DNA of 64,000 nucleotides from Symsagittifera roscoffensis (GCF_963678635.1 NC_087068.1:3040001-3104000), one strand, 5' to 3'. Positions 20,712 through 32,565 are shown, counted from the stretch's first letter. Notes: generated by a model from the sequence alone, not told the origin. Made by a program: numbers and translations.

Positions 20712-22094
20712 TGTGAACGCAGATGAAATCTGAGGTCACGGAAAAGAAATTTTAATGAACCAAAATATTGTTATTAATATGCTATATCTATTAAATGAAT
20801 CAAAGTGCTGCATGACATTTTTCTGATTGGATAAGACAAAAATTTTTTTAATCATTAGCTTGCAAATCGGAAACTTAGGCTGGAGGTGTGTGCAGATTTT
20901 GATTGCTGCTTAGCGATAATGTGACAATTTTGCTCGGTTGTGAATTTTGGGGTGTAGATAAAGTTAAATCTGCTACAAACTTCTGTAAATGACCGCTGGC
21001 ACTGTATCTTGAGCAACACTCAACAATCTGGGAGCTCACTGGCAGACGATGAAACGCGATGAGGACATCGATCTTGAGTCCGGTAGAATGTGCCAGCCGG
21101 TCATATTTGGAAGTTTGACCTTGAGCAACGCAAAAGACATAATTTTGGGGTGAAATGGAATTTTTCAAAGTTTCGAATTGAGTATGTCATGCTCAATTTT
21201 CTCGCGACAACTGAAATTATCAGAAAATAAGATCAGAAGAACCGAACTACAATCGCGGGGAAAGTAGTCGAAAAAACAGCGGGAGTAGTGCGAGAGTAAA
21301 GTTGTATCATTCTTAAGAGAAGACAGAGTGATCGTGAGTGAAGAAGAAAGCGAATCAGTATGGGACCAGAGTAAACCTTCGGTGGAAAGATGGACAACGA
21401 AGTCTCCCTATGGTCCAGCCCCAAAACTCATTTATCGAGCTGAAACTTGTTCATTTAAAACTCCTCGAGTCAAACTTGATTATCAATCATTCTAGAGTTA
21501 CTTATTAATTTACTTACTCAAATCTAGAGAGTGTGCCGCTATCTGAGTACCCAATTCAAATTTCTCGAGTGTGTTTTATATTGTTATGTTGAGGTAAGGA
21601 GAGTTTTAGGTTGATCCATCTGAAATGGAACAAAGGTTCACTGTCTAATAAAAAGTAATAATACGGATTGTTCCGACCCTGTTTTTTACGGCGTTCGCGT
21701 GTTTTAGGTATTTTGAGACCTAAGTATGGGAAAGCGCTTATTTTGCAGAGTGGGGCGTATTTTGGTAGTGGCCTTTAAGCTGTAACAAAGGTTTTAGTCT
21801 CACGTCGCAAGTGAACCGAATTGGCTCCGACCGCTCGAGGTAGAAAAATACAAGAGATAGTGTCCCTGACTCTTGAGCCATTGGTTATAGGGCCTATTTT
21901 TCTTTAACGTCATATGTGATTTAAGTAGGCTAATGTTAGATAAAAAGACCTTCCACCTCCCACCTCTTACAAAAAAAAATTATGGTGTAACGAGTGGTTT
22001 TATAATTGCAAGTATGGAACCCAATGTGTTCGTCATAGCCTAAACCTTGAGAGAGTCAAATGTCAGAAAAATGAACATGATGATTTTTTTTGGT

Positions 22095-22545
22095 TGTTAG
22101 CAGGGCTAACTATGCGTCTGTTTTTATAATGGAGTCAATTCATTTGGAAATTTTTGTGTCAGTTTTTAGCAAAAATGTTACTTAAAATTAAGAAAACCCT
22201 TTAACCTTAGGATTTAAAACTTGAACTAAATTGACACTTGTTTCGGTTTTTGCTTAAATTTGTTTATTGCCTGTAGTTGGTGAAATTTGTTTCTGCACAG
22301 TCTCAACTTATTGCAATAAGTTATGATATATTGAATTGTTCGCGAAAACGTTCACTTGGAAGATAGTTGTTCAAATGCCCATATTCCGCAGTTGTTAAAT
22401 AAGCGAGAAAGCCTATGAATGAACAAGAACTGTTCAAGTTATGTGAAAAAATGCCAATTTTTCCTCTAAACTCTGAATTCAAACGCTATTTTATGTTTTT
22501 CTCGACCGTCCTTTTTGTCAGAGGAACATTTTGGTACAGTGACTC
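22095..22545 (+). repeat. BEL/Pao left LTR (recognisable part)
   Basis: Starts TGTTAGCAGGGCTAAC and contains TATGCGTCTGTTTT, a BEL LTR hallmark region. It matches 30593-30999 along its length, including GCCCATATTCCGCAGTTG and TCGACCGTCCTT near its end. A 187-bp partial copy occurs at 20028-20214 through the 2-kb duplication. Confidence 0.8.
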
Positions 22546-24554
22546 GGGAATAATTGCAGAAAAAAGCAACTTTAGCGCAAAAAAGGCAATTTGCTTGGTT
22601 AAACAAAACTATTGTCGAAAAAAGGGGTGATTATTGGGAAACACAATTGGGAAAAAAGCTGTCCCGTCAATAACCCCAGCAAAAGTGTGGCAACCCTGGA
22701 ACAACTTTGAGGTCTGGAGTAATCACAGGACTTTTCAGTGTCAGCATACGTCTCCAGGGAGAATTGATCGTCAGGAAAACAGAGTGTGAGTCCGGACAAA
22801 GCCGTCAACAACTAGACGCAGACTGACATCGGAGATTAAAATTTCCAGGAAAAAAAACAGTCGAAAAAAATGTAAGCACGTTAAATTTTAGTCCCATTTT
22901 ATTGCTGTAAACTTTTGTACAAGGAATTCTGAGTACAAACCGAACCAAAATCTACCTTATTTCTTGAATACTTGTTAATGTAACCTGAACAAAAAATTAA
23001 AAGACCTAGAATAAAGTGCTAAAGGGTTTTCATAACTAAATTTTAAGGGAAGTAGAAAAAGGTTTGAAAACCTCAGAGAAGTTACGACCCAAACCTCATT
23101 TTTTGCCCATACCGTAGTGAAATACCAAAGTATTGGATATTTTTGTTCTAAAACATAAAAATTGTTGCCTCCGCCCCATCTTTCCTTTGTTGAAAGAGTT
23201 GTTCAAATCGATTTCTTACCTCGGGTTTAACTCCTAGGGGTTGTGTAAAACTTGTAGCAGTTCACTCAACTCTACCTTACAAGTACCAATTTTTTGAATC
23301 GGCCCGATAGCAAAACGTCGCATATCGCCCCAAAAAACGTTCACCCAACGTCACTGCTCGTTCTTCGCCGTAGTTGTGTGTGTTGGTTTGGATTGATTTC
23401 GTACCTCGGGTTTTGCTCCTAGGGCTTGTCTGATTTTCAGATCAATAGACTCGATTAGTCCGCTTTCGTTCGCGCCCGTTTACGTTTCAGTCAGTAAACA
23501 AACCGCCTTAGCCAGTAATCTTTGGCTATGCAGTACCGTGCACACATAGGCGTACTCGTGCAGCTCACCCGAAGACTTTTCATAATTTTTTTTTTCTATG
23601 TCTCTGCTTTTTATCATAAATAATTTAAGGTAGCGTTCTCCACAATTATAATGGTTTTCAACTTAGGAGCAAGCTCTCTTTTTTATGCTATACAAGCTCA
23701 ACCCCAAAAGCTGAGAGATAGATTTCAAAGAGGTTGTTTAGCCATAATAGGACTTCTTTTAAATTATTTTGCGAAAAACCAAAAGAAAACAGTGCAAAAA
23801 TTTTACATAATAAACCACAATTAGCTTCCTGGAAGATATTGTTTTGTGGCATGACTTAATCAACATTTCTTTAAGCAAGCATATAAGCAATAACTTTGAA
23901 TGTTTGTCCATTTTGCAATTCAATTGACTATTAAACAAATATAGAAACCGACTAACTGCAACCCTTTATTGTAACCGAGAGGGCACAAAAAATAGTCTCT
24001 CCGTTTTACAGGAGTCTGCCCCTTTATTTATTTCAATTCTAAACCAAATTGTTCCTCAAAAAAATGCAAAAGATAAAACCAATCAAAATCAATATAAAGC
24101 TTTGCATCAAGTTTCTCGTCTCGAATTGAAACTTTTAAACATTATTTTACGACACAGCCAAAATTTGAAAACCATTGTTCAAAAATTTAAACAAGAAAAG
24201 ATTGGTAAAAATCAACGAAAAACTTTCAAAAGGAAGCAAACTAAACTGGCCGCCCAGAAAGTCCCGATAAATCAAGTTGTCCGTTTTAATTCAAAGTTTT
24301 GCATAATTTTTAAACGAATTTACTTTTTCGTTTACCTTTCAATTGAATTTACTTTAATTTGTTTGAAAATAATAGTATGAGTTGCTAGCATTTTTTATCT
24401 ATTAACGTTAGGTTAGTAGGCCAGATTAGGTTGCTCATAGCATTTATTCCGTTGAGCCAGAATTTTTTCCGAGTTGATTACATTGTGCTAATTTCTTACA
24501 TCAATTTTCGCTCCTAGGGGTTGTCTGACGGTCAGTATAGTCACTTGTTGTACG
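22546..24554 (+). other. BEL leader region, no gene
   Basis: Non-coding. The only repeated signal is CTCCTAGGG followed by GTTGT, or CTTGT in one copy, at 23231, 23416 and 24511, in two cases preceded by TACCTCGGG. The third copy lies 35 bp before the gag start. These may mark an LTR end or a primer-binding region that has been duplicated. The open frame at 24102-24380 looks like chance. Confidence 0.5.
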
Positions 24555-26830
24555 ATGGCTGCCGACCCGTCTTCGCTTACCGCGAACGTTCCCTCGTCTC
24601 CGGTAGCGATGGCATCCGATTTTGCCGATAAGATCAATCGTCTCACGCTAGCTAGAACCAAGCTCGAAAAAGAGTTATACATTAATCATGAGTGCATACT
24701 TAAGGCCATTGAAAGGATAGACCGCACTGTTAAACTCAAAAAATGGCTTAAAAGTTGTAAATAATGCCCGCAAAAAGCCGTCTCCAAAAATGAAAGTCCT
24801 ATTTTTAACCTCACGACAATCCGTCAAAGCAGCCTTCGAACATTGGTAAGAGCTTTTAACACACAGAAACGATGAAATCTTTACTCACGCCCGACAGGAT
24901 CTTGACGCCAAACAGACCCTCAGCGACTTTGAAAACTTTAAATCACGAAGTTCTGCAATCATATCACACAAAAGTCACGAGGAAATTTCTAAGTATTTGT
25001 CTGCGTCAGTGACTTCTAGCCAAAGAAGTCGAGAGCTGAAAAGTGCAACCTTGCGCCGTGAACAAATAGAGCGACAAAATGAAGCTAAACTTCGCTTGAA
25101 GCAGCAGAAAAGTTTATTAGAACTGGAACAGTTGGCCAAAGAAAATTGAGTGAGACTGGTCGAAGCTACCTGCGATTCTTGAAGACATGAAAGAGCAGTC
25201 AAGTTCGATAGATTTGCCCGAGGAGAGTCTTGGCGGAAGTAGAAGGACAAAAAGCTGGGTGAACAAAACAACCGAAGAAATTCAGTCTGCTCATAAAACC
25301 GAACCGACACCGAGTGCTGCTGGTTTTAAATCATTCCGCGTTAACTCAGTTAACCAACCTTTCCAACCGGCGAAATCTGTCTCGACTAGTCAACTGGATG
25401 AAGATAATACCAATATCAGAAATCCAGATCTGAAAAAAATTGTAATCCAAAATAACACTCAATACATTCCGAATCTTCCGCAAGCGTCTAAGAAATGTAC
25501 TTAGCTACCCGTTGGTTTCATTCAAAATGCGCAAACTAGCCAGAGTCAAACTCTAACTCAACAGTCGTCTAAAGTAAAAGTTAGAAACGTGCCAAACTCG
25601 ACCTTCGATTATACGAATTCGAACTTTCCATTAACCAGTGGTGGAACCGTCTTCTACCAGCCAGAGTCTGAGTATCTTTTTCCGGATCCCCGAGAAGACG
25701 GGTTTAATTTTTGTAACGTTGATGACACCAATCGCGTTGATCGAAACAAGCCACCCTACCTGCCACTTAACGAACAAAAACCTCTAACTATCGAAGACCT
25801 TGCTGAGATTATTACCATGAACCGTAAAGATCCGCTATCAGAATGGAAATTGTCTCAATACAAAAGTGATCCTTTACATTGGCATGAATGGTTCGGCCAG
25901 TTTGTATGCGCTGTCGACTCCGAACGTTTGAGTGACGACGCCAGGTTGACTACTTGAAGATTCTTGTGACTAGGAAAGCTAAAAATGCCACCGCTGAATT
26001 TGCGTATTCCGGTGTTATGAATAAAGATGCCTCGAATACTCTTAGCCAGCCAAAACGGGAGTTAATGCTCATCTTCACAAACTAAATTTTTTACCACCAT
26101 TGAAAATGCATAATTCTGACAGCATTGAAAATTTTCTGAAATATTGTTGTTGTGTTTAAGTCACTCTCCTATACCCAGGATTTTTAAGGTATTGCTTCGT
26201 TGAACCAAGCATTGGGTAAACTTCCACCCAACATGAAGAAATCATGGGCTCTTCACACAGTGAAAAGGAGTCTTTACCAACAATTTTTGCTCCATTTCAA
26301 TGACCGGCTGGCAGAAAAGGCAGAGACGCATGAGCGAATGCGCGCTAACACTCCCAAGAATCGAAATCAGGAAAATCAATCCAACGCTGGCCCTTCTAAA
26401 ACAGTAACAAAATTTTTTTTGTCTAATTCAAAAGAGTCTGACAAAAACCCCAATCACCAGTATCTGCCCTCTGTTGTTTGCAATGGCAAACATGCCATTT
26501 GGTCCTGTCTGTAGCGTCTACAAAGAGAAAACTCCTACTCAAGGAGCAAAGTTTGCTGCCGAGCAGATGTTGTGTTTCCTGTCTGCCATCAGATCATTCT
26601 TTTCGAAAACGCCCAAAATCTAGAAAGTGCAACAATCGTGGTTGCAACAGCACTCACAATGCCCTCCTTCATGGAGCCGAAAGAATATACCCCGCAAAAG
26701 ACTCAACAAAGTCAAAAGCTGAAGGAAAAAATAATTGGCATTCCGCTAGTCTGGAAGTGAAAAAAGTTAAAGGTACTTGCGCCACCTCGTTCTCCTTGTT
26801 AAATGTCTGCTTCAATTCGTTGAATTGAAA
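24555..26830 (+). pseudogene. BEL/Pao gag
   Basis: ATG at 24555 opens 69 codons with a Lys/Glu helix. After a TAA the coding signal goes on in other frames: a coiled-coil stretch around 24850-25150 (RREQIERQNEAKLRLKQQ), 25187-25504, and 25589-25957 with PLSEWKLSQYKSDPLHWHEW, the typical start of the BEL capsid domain. Then a decayed stretch follows to 26190, and 26200-26830 with LPPNMKKSWALHTVK and Cys/His-rich remnants of zinc knuckles. At least six frame breaks. The product would be the capsid protein of the element's particle. Confidence 0.85.
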
Positions 26831-27479
26831 TTGTCCAGTAACACATCCAGCTCTTAAATTCTTGTTCTTTGTGATTCGGCTTGCAGTCACTTATGGGTTT
26901 CCGCTCAACTTGCTGAAAAACTTAAATTGTCCGATGAAAAGTTAAACCTCACAGTCAGTGTAAAAAATTCACAACAAATTTTAAGGACGGATGAAGTAGA
27001 AAGAGTAATTTCGGGTATGAATGAATCCAATTCATACAATTTCTACACGCGACTTTTTGTGAAGACAGATTTAAACTTCAAGTCTGATCCATGAATGTCA
27101 GTGAATTCAAAAAATTCATCTTCATTTGACTCCAGTGCTTTTCTTGACGTACCAATACTCTGACGTCGAAATGATCTTAGGCCAAGACTGTTTTCATGCC
27201 ATCCGACCATTAGAAATTCACGGCATACAAGCCAAAATTCACCATTTGCGGTATGCTTACCTATCGGTTGAGTCCTCAGTGGTCCTCTACTATCATCTTT
27301 AGGTTTGCCATCTCACGGTTTCAAGTTTAGTGTTGAAGACAATTCTCTTAAAAAGCAAGTCAAAAGTGGTTGAACTTGAGTCCTACAGTACTTTAAGTCA
27401 GCCGATCCGCGTTCAGCATCAGACAAGCAAGCTCTAAAAACGCGTGAATGGACTATTTCGCATGACGGAACTCGATACT
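26831..27479 (+). pseudogene. BEL/Pao protease-like segment and linker
   Basis: Heavily broken. Around 27150-27260 the sequence DVEMILGQDCFHAIRPLEI matches the C-terminal side of BEL protease domains (LIGQD motif). The active-site triad region upstream is not recognisable. 27380-27540 carries the pre-RT linker (REWTISHDGTRYSVGMLW) with a TAA at about 27545. Confidence 0.65.
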
Positions 27480-28279
27480 CCGTTGGTATGCTTTGGGTCG
27501 ATAAGGATGTCAAGTTTCCAAACAACTACTACTACGCGTTTGCTTAAGTCTTTGAAAAGCGGCTCAAAAAAGATCCTGACCTGAAAAAACTCTACGGTAA
27601 AACTAATCAGGACGATTTTAAAATGGGTTATATCGTTCCTATTGAATACAATGGATTGAACAACCGCACCGACCTCGAGTGGTATTTACCCCACCATCCA
27701 GTGGTTAACCCGAATAAACTTGGAAAGGTGAGGCGAAATTTAAACGGTGCTTCAAAATTTCATGGTGTATCCTTGAACCAGTCACTTTTGGTGAGGCCCG
27801 ATCTGTTGCAGATCTTGTTTAGAGTGCTCCTTCGATTCAGACAACATAAGTTTGCAGTATCAGCAGACATTGAAGGAATGTTCCTTCAAGTAGGGGTCAT
27901 TCTAGCTGGACAGCCTTCGTTGCGTTTTTTGTGGCGGGATGACCACACAAGTGAGGTAAACGTTTCTCAGTACACACGTCACATCTTTGGTGCTCGTGAC
28001 TCCCCCACGTGTGCAAATTTTGAGCTCCGACAAACCGCGAGAGATAATTACGCTAAGTTTTCAGCTGCTTCTTCTGCTGTCCTAAATAGTTTTCATATGG
28101 ATGATTTCTTAGGTTTTATCGCTGATTCGAATGGAGCTCTAAAGCTGAGCAAAGATCTTGTAAGTTTGCTGAGTCTAGGAGGTTTTAAGTTAACCAAGTT
28201 TGTCAGCAATGTCCCAAATTTAGAGAATCCATTGACTCTAAAAAAATATACCCAAACGACACGGCAAAGCACGTATTAG
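27480..28279 (+). pseudogene. BEL/Pao reverse transcriptase
   Basis: The frame 27623-28279 (218 codons) includes GASKFHGVSLNQSL, ADIEGMFLQVGV (first catalytic Asp), QYTRHIFGARDSPTCAN and the active site FHMDDFLGF. BEL elements normally have YxDD, so His replaces Tyr here. The fingers begin in another segment upstream (from about 27550). A frameshift near 28240 ends the frame. Confidence 0.92.
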
Positions 28280-29339
28280 GTTTAAAATGGGACAATAAAA
28301 ATGATACCTTAAACGTTAGTCGTGACGTGAACAGATAGATATCAAATCGATTACGCAGCTCACTGTCTTAAGTTACCTCTCCTCGGTTTTCGACCCAATC
28401 GGTTTAGTTGGACCGTACACCGTTCGTGCCCGGCTTTTACTGAAGGATATTTGGCGTATCTAGGGCCAGCAGTGGGATGAACCATTTTCAAGTGATATTC
28501 AAGAAAAGCTCATAAAGCGGCAGACTAGTTTATCAGTACTTGGCCGACTAACAATTTCTCGCGGTTTCTTCGACAAACCAGTTGAACAAATAGAGCTGCA
28601 TATATTTGGTGACGGCTCTCAGGATGTATTTTGCTCGGTTGCTTTCCTGCTGGGTCGCTCCGTCGTCCCAAATGAAGCCAAAATTGCATTTGTTTTCGGA
28701 AAAGCTAGAAGAGCGCCGATGAAAGCTCTTCCAATCCCTAAGCTTGACTTGCAAGCAGCGTTACTGGCGAGCCGTCTGAGACTTGAAATCAATAAATATT
28801 TAAAAATTAAAATCGAAAGATTATACATTTGGACAGATAACACTACTGTACTGCAGTGGTTGAACTCTACTGGCAAGTTGTCTGTCTTTGTGGCTTATGG
28901 GGTCTCCGAAATTTCTCGAATCCACTACAATTGATGAGTGACCAGTGGCGACAATCCAGCAGATACCGGCACTCGCGGAATAACTGCTGAGTCTCTGAAA
29001 GAAAGCGGTTAGGTGAAAGGTCCATTTTTTTGAAAACCAAAGACTGACTTTTTAAACCTCACTTAGACGTTCTCAACAACATTCGACTCGAAGGACCGCT
29101 ATAAGATTTGAATGAAGGTATTGAAAAAGCTGCAAACTTTACTTGCACATCGAAAAACACCGATCCAATTTTTGTCTAGAAAAATTTTAGTTCTTTTCCG
29201 AAACTCCAAAAAACTACCTCAATCATGCTGAGGTTATCACTTCATCACCGTCAAATTCGCAACTCTCGTTTGATTACCGAATTATCCGAATTAAAATTAG
29301 CTAAGCAAAAGCTATTGGTTCTGGCTCAGTCAGAGTAGT
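28280..29339 (+). pseudogene. BEL/Pao RNase H and linker
   Basis: 28300-28700 has frame-broken connection sequence (TVLSYLSSVFDPIG-like region) and the start of RNase H. 28719-28934 encodes PIPKLDLQAALLASRL and RLYIWTDNTTVLQWL, with the catalytic Asp of WTDN. After a TGA at 28932-28934 the linker to integrase is badly decayed (28935-29339). Confidence 0.8.
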
Positions 29340-30587
29340 TCCCGGTCAAAGTCAACGCACATCACAAAAAACAGTCCCTTAAGAAGTCTAGCCGAAAAGC
29401 TTCTTTTTGGCCGTTCATCGGTCCCGGTGGTCTAGTCCATTCGACTGGCCGTATTCGCCGTCTCGCTGATGTTGAATTTAACGTTAAGCATCCCATCAAT
29501 TTAGATTGCCGACATCTACTCGTGATGATGCTTTTAACTTTCTTTAACCAAAAGAATCATTACCAAGGTGTTGATTTCTTGCGAACTGTTATACAAGTAG
29601 AGTATGTTGTATTGGGGATCCGTACTGCCCTCCGTTCAATAGAACACCATTGCGTGTCATGCCGAAAACGAAAAGCTAAGGTAATTTTGCCAATAATAGC
29701 TGACCCTCCGAAAAGCGCCATTCGCGAACTGCGGAGTAGATTACTTCGGCTCGTTCCAGACAACGATTCCGCGAAGCAAAGAGAAACGCTGGTGCTTCTT
29801 ATTCACGTGTATGACGACACGTGCTGTTCATCTAGAGTTTATTCCGTCAATGGATACAAATTGTAACTGGAATAGAATGCTTCATTGCTGGGCGGGGAAC
29901 GACTTCCGTTATCTGGTCGGACATTGGCACGAATTTCGTTGGCTCGGCCAAACGCTGATTTCGTGCATGGAGAACTGGGATCGCCATGCACCTGGTCTGC
30001 TTGCTTATATAGGCCTAGTCTGGAAATCCAATCCACCAAGTGCTACTCATCTTGGAAGTGTGTGGGAAAGGCTCGTACCGAGCGCCAAAAAAGTTTTTTA
30101 TGATATTCTGGGAACAAGAAAACTTACTGAGGAAGTCCTCATAACAACGTTTTGTTTAGTTGAGCAGTCTTTGAACAAACTTGCGCTCACACCCGTATCT
30201 TCCGATCCGAATAATCTCAAAGTTTTAAAGCCGAATCCTTTCCTACTTGGACACCGCGCAATTAGCTATCCGCCACTAGATTTCGAGCAAAACTTCAATA
30301 ATCGAAAGCGCTATTCCCGAGCGCAATCCTATGCAAATGCCATCTGGACTCGCTGGCTCCGTGAGTACGTACCAATGCTTAACAAACGAGCAAAATAGTT
30401 TTCTTCTCCAGAATTATACTTGGAAACTGGAGATCTCGAACTCAAGAGGCCATTACCCGTAAGCGCGAGTCAAGTCATTGAACTACGGTAACGACGGCAT
30501 AGTGCGATCCGCCGTAATTAGATCGGCAACCGGCGAGTACATCCGTCTCATCGTGGAACTTGCACACGTTCTTGCTCCTTTGGGGTG
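29340..30587 (+). pseudogene. BEL/Pao integrase
   Basis: The N-terminal region at about 29410-29866 contains GGRIRRL-like sequence (TGRIRRLADVEF), HYQGVDFLRT and HHCVSCRK, giving the zinc-binding HHCC pattern. The catalytic core is shortened and spread over frames: TRAVHLEF near 29823 and, in another frame, SDIGTNFVGS near 29918 in place of the usual SDNGTNFVG. The frame 29811-30398 carries NPPSATHLGSVWERL with the third acidic residue region and VEQSLNKLALTPVSSD. A C-terminal segment (SAVIRSATGEYIRLIVEL) continues in a shifted frame to a TGA at about 30587. Confidence 0.88.
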
Positions 30588-30592
30588 AAGGA
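30581..30592 (+). promoter_or_regulatory. BEL/Pao polypurine tract
   Basis: GGGGTGAAGGA lies directly before the TGTTAGC start of the right LTR at 30593, as expected for the plus-strand primer. It overlaps the end of the integrase coding region. Confidence 0.7.
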
Positions 30593-30999
30593 TGTTAGCG
30601 CGGCTGAGTATGCGTCTGTTTTCATAATGTAGTCGTTTCATTAAAAAAATTTTGGGTCAGTTTTTAGCAAAAATGTTACATAGATTTAAGAAAACTCTCT
30701 AGGAACTAAAATTTGATCTAATTTTAACTCTTTTTTTCAGTTTTCGCTTAAATTTGTTTATTGGCCGTAGTTGATGAATTTTCTTTTTGTTCAGCCTCAA
30801 CTTATTACAATGATATACTGAATTGTTTACAAAACAGTTCAGTTGTTCAAATGCCCATATTCCGCAGTTGCTAAATAAACGTGAAAGCCCATGAATTACA
30901 AAAATTGTTCCAGTCATGGGGAAAAATGTTACCAATAATTCTGTAAACTCTGAATTCAAATGTTATTTAGAGTTTTTCCCGACCGTCCTTATTGCCATT
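30593..30999 (+). repeat. BEL/Pao right LTR (recognisable part)
   Basis: Begins TGTTAGCGCGGCTGAG and parallels the left LTR through GCCCATATTCCGCAGTTG to GACCGTCCTTATTGCCA. The two LTRs differ at many positions and by several indels, so the insertion is old. The terminal CA and the target-site duplication cannot be identified with confidence. Confidence 0.8.
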
Positions 31000-31336
31000 T
31001 GTCATAATAAACTTTATCATGACCAATGAAAAACTGCAAAATATTAACTGTGGTAGCCAAAAATGAGACAGAATTACGTTAATGACAAAAATTAAAATGT
31101 TATAGGCAAAGACTTGTTTATCGGAATGTTTGTTAGAGATAGAAACGGTTTTTTTTGACTTCGTGTAATTTTTTGAAAAACTTTAACCGTTAATTGTTGA
31201 AAACTATTGAAAAACCGTTGATGTCCTGAGTTGAATGGAAATGAGGCCTGGATTTTAAAGATAAGGCCACTTCTTATCCCTTCCCACAATCATGTCACCC
31301 TCTCACTTCAACTAAAAACCTGGAAAAGTGTAGAGG

Positions 31337-31407
31337 AACGGGTGTTTGTGGCGAGGAACTAAATAAAACACAACGGGTGTTTGTGGGGAGGAACTAAATA
31401 AAACACT
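31337..31407. repeat. 35-bp direct repeat, two copies
   Basis: AACGGGTGTTTGTGG starts at 31337 and again at 31372. Both copies continue through GAGGAACTAAATAAAACAC, differing by one base (GCGAGG versus GGGAGG). Confidence 0.85.
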
Positions 31408-31494
31408 CAACAGTAAAATGGCATAAATCAAGTATAAAAGATGCCATTAATTGCCCGAAAAAATTTCTTGAGAAGGTACCCGCAGTGAGGTTTC

Positions 31495-31670
31495 ATGGAT
31501 AATAATCGATTATAATCGATTTTCGAGGTCAAAAATGTTGGCATTTTAATCGATTATAAATACTTTTTGGTACCACGCAATCGATTATAATCTATAATGA
31601 TTCAACATTTTTACAGAGAAAAAAAAATTTATAATCCACTAAAATCCATTATAATGGATGATATTAGAAT
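31495..31670. repeat. Cluster of ATCGATTATAATC-type palindromes
   Basis: Overlapping self-complementary sequences (AATCGATTATAATCGATT around 31504, then ATCGATTATAAA around 31550, ATCGATTATAATC around 31580, ATCCATTATAATGGAT around 31640). Related words return at 32150-32235 and at 59946-60085. It looks like the terminus of an AT-rich inverted-repeat element. Confidence 0.6.
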
Positions 31671-31789
31671 AAAATCACTATCAATTTTTGCAAAAGCTTC
31701 TGCAAAATTTGCAGCTTTTTCTGCATTACTTACAGCCTGCTCGATTTCTATACCTATTCACTTTTAGTTAAGTTTTGCTCCCCCTCTCC

Positions 31790-32050
31790 TATGCCAACTC
31801 AGCTACCCTCAGCCCCCGTGAAACTGACCCACCAGCACCCCCTGCCCCACACCACATCTCCCCTCTACTTTTTCGGTGGGGGCGTAAAGATGGTGGGTTA
31901 AATCTAAGTAAGGGGTAAGTGGTGGAGAGAGGGGGGGGGGAGCTGGTGTTAAGTGAAGAAACGGCAAGTAAGTGGTAAGAATGGGGGAAGTTAGTGTGTT
32001 TAGTGGAGAGGGTTTGGGGGGAGAGGAGACACGTAGAACAGAGGCAAGTA
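31790..32050. repeat. Strand-skewed low-complexity tract
   Basis: The plus strand changes from C-rich (31780-31870) to G-rich with almost no C (31875-32050), including a run of ten G at about 31931. The tract is flanked by the AT-palindrome cluster and relatives. No coding or RNA feature is supported. Confidence 0.6.
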
Positions 32051-32565
32051 GAAAACAATACAACGTTTTGCTGTAGCCAACTGTAAGACACAATTTAGCC
32101 ATTGTGTGTTCATGTTTTGATTATTTGATTTCAAGGTTTTGGAAAATCCAGGCTCTTAATTATCAATCCATCGTGATCGATTTTTCTACAGTTTTATAAA
32201 GACAGACTATAATCAATTATGATCCATGGAATCTTATTGCGGCAAGATTTAAGAACTAATTCAGAAGTTCCGAATTTTAGTTACGAAATTGTTGTTGGGT
32301 AATCATATGTTAAAGCCAGAAAAACGGAAACCCGGAATTTGCTGATTGTGATTGAAACAACTCATTTGTATTCAACTCTAAGCTGTTACTTTTGTCTCTA
32401 AACTTAGTAAATATAGGGAAAAAAATATAAATAATTAAGGTTTTCATTTATGCAAATAGAATTTGCCAGTCCAATTGTTGTGAATCATACCATTATATTC
32501 TTAGTCATTTAATTAATCCGTAAATTACTTTAACTGGTTAGTTTAGCTTTGACCTTGATATGCTC

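Larger units (their letters stand above)
18271..22275 (+). repeat. Tandem duplication of about 2 kb spanning Gypsy 1 end and a BEL LTR start
   Basis: Copy 1 is 18271-20214 and copy 2 is 20215-22275. They are nearly identical apart from the 122-bp length difference and a few substitutions (for example AAAACTTCTG versus CAAACTTCTG). Copy 1 ends within a BEL LTR (after TTATTGGCCG) and jumps back to the accessory region B sequence. Because the unit includes 187 bp of BEL LTR (20028-20214), the BEL element was already inserted when the duplication happened. Confidence 0.93.
22095..30999 (+). mobile_element. BEL/Pao-type LTR retrotransposon, decayed
   Basis: LTR sequence starting TGTTAGC is found at 22095 and again at 30593, with gag, protease, RT, RNase H and integrase in that order between them, all on the plus strand. 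The motif set (HMDDFL RT active site, ADIEGMFLQVGV, integrase end with NPPSATHLGSVWERL) is that of BEL/Pao. All coding parts have stops and frameshifts. The exact LTR ends are uncertain because similarity between the two LTRs fades near 22545 and 30999. Confidence 0.9.
31000..32565. other. Intergenic region with small repeats
   Basis: No supported gene. It contains a two-copy 35-bp repeat, a cluster of ATCGATTATAATC-type palindromes and a strongly strand-skewed C/G tract (separate entries). Two overlapping minus-strand frames at 31789-32102 are Pro/Ser/Leu-rich products of the skewed tract and are not credited as genes. Confidence 0.55.

Noticed and set aside
24102-24380. 92-codon plus-strand frame in the BEL leader
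   Set aside because: Lys/Phe/Ile-rich translation of AT-rich leader; the recognisable gag begins at 24555.
31789-32102. Two overlapping Pro/Ser/Leu-rich minus-strand frames
   Set aside because: Low-complexity translation of a strand-skewed tract; no conserved motif.
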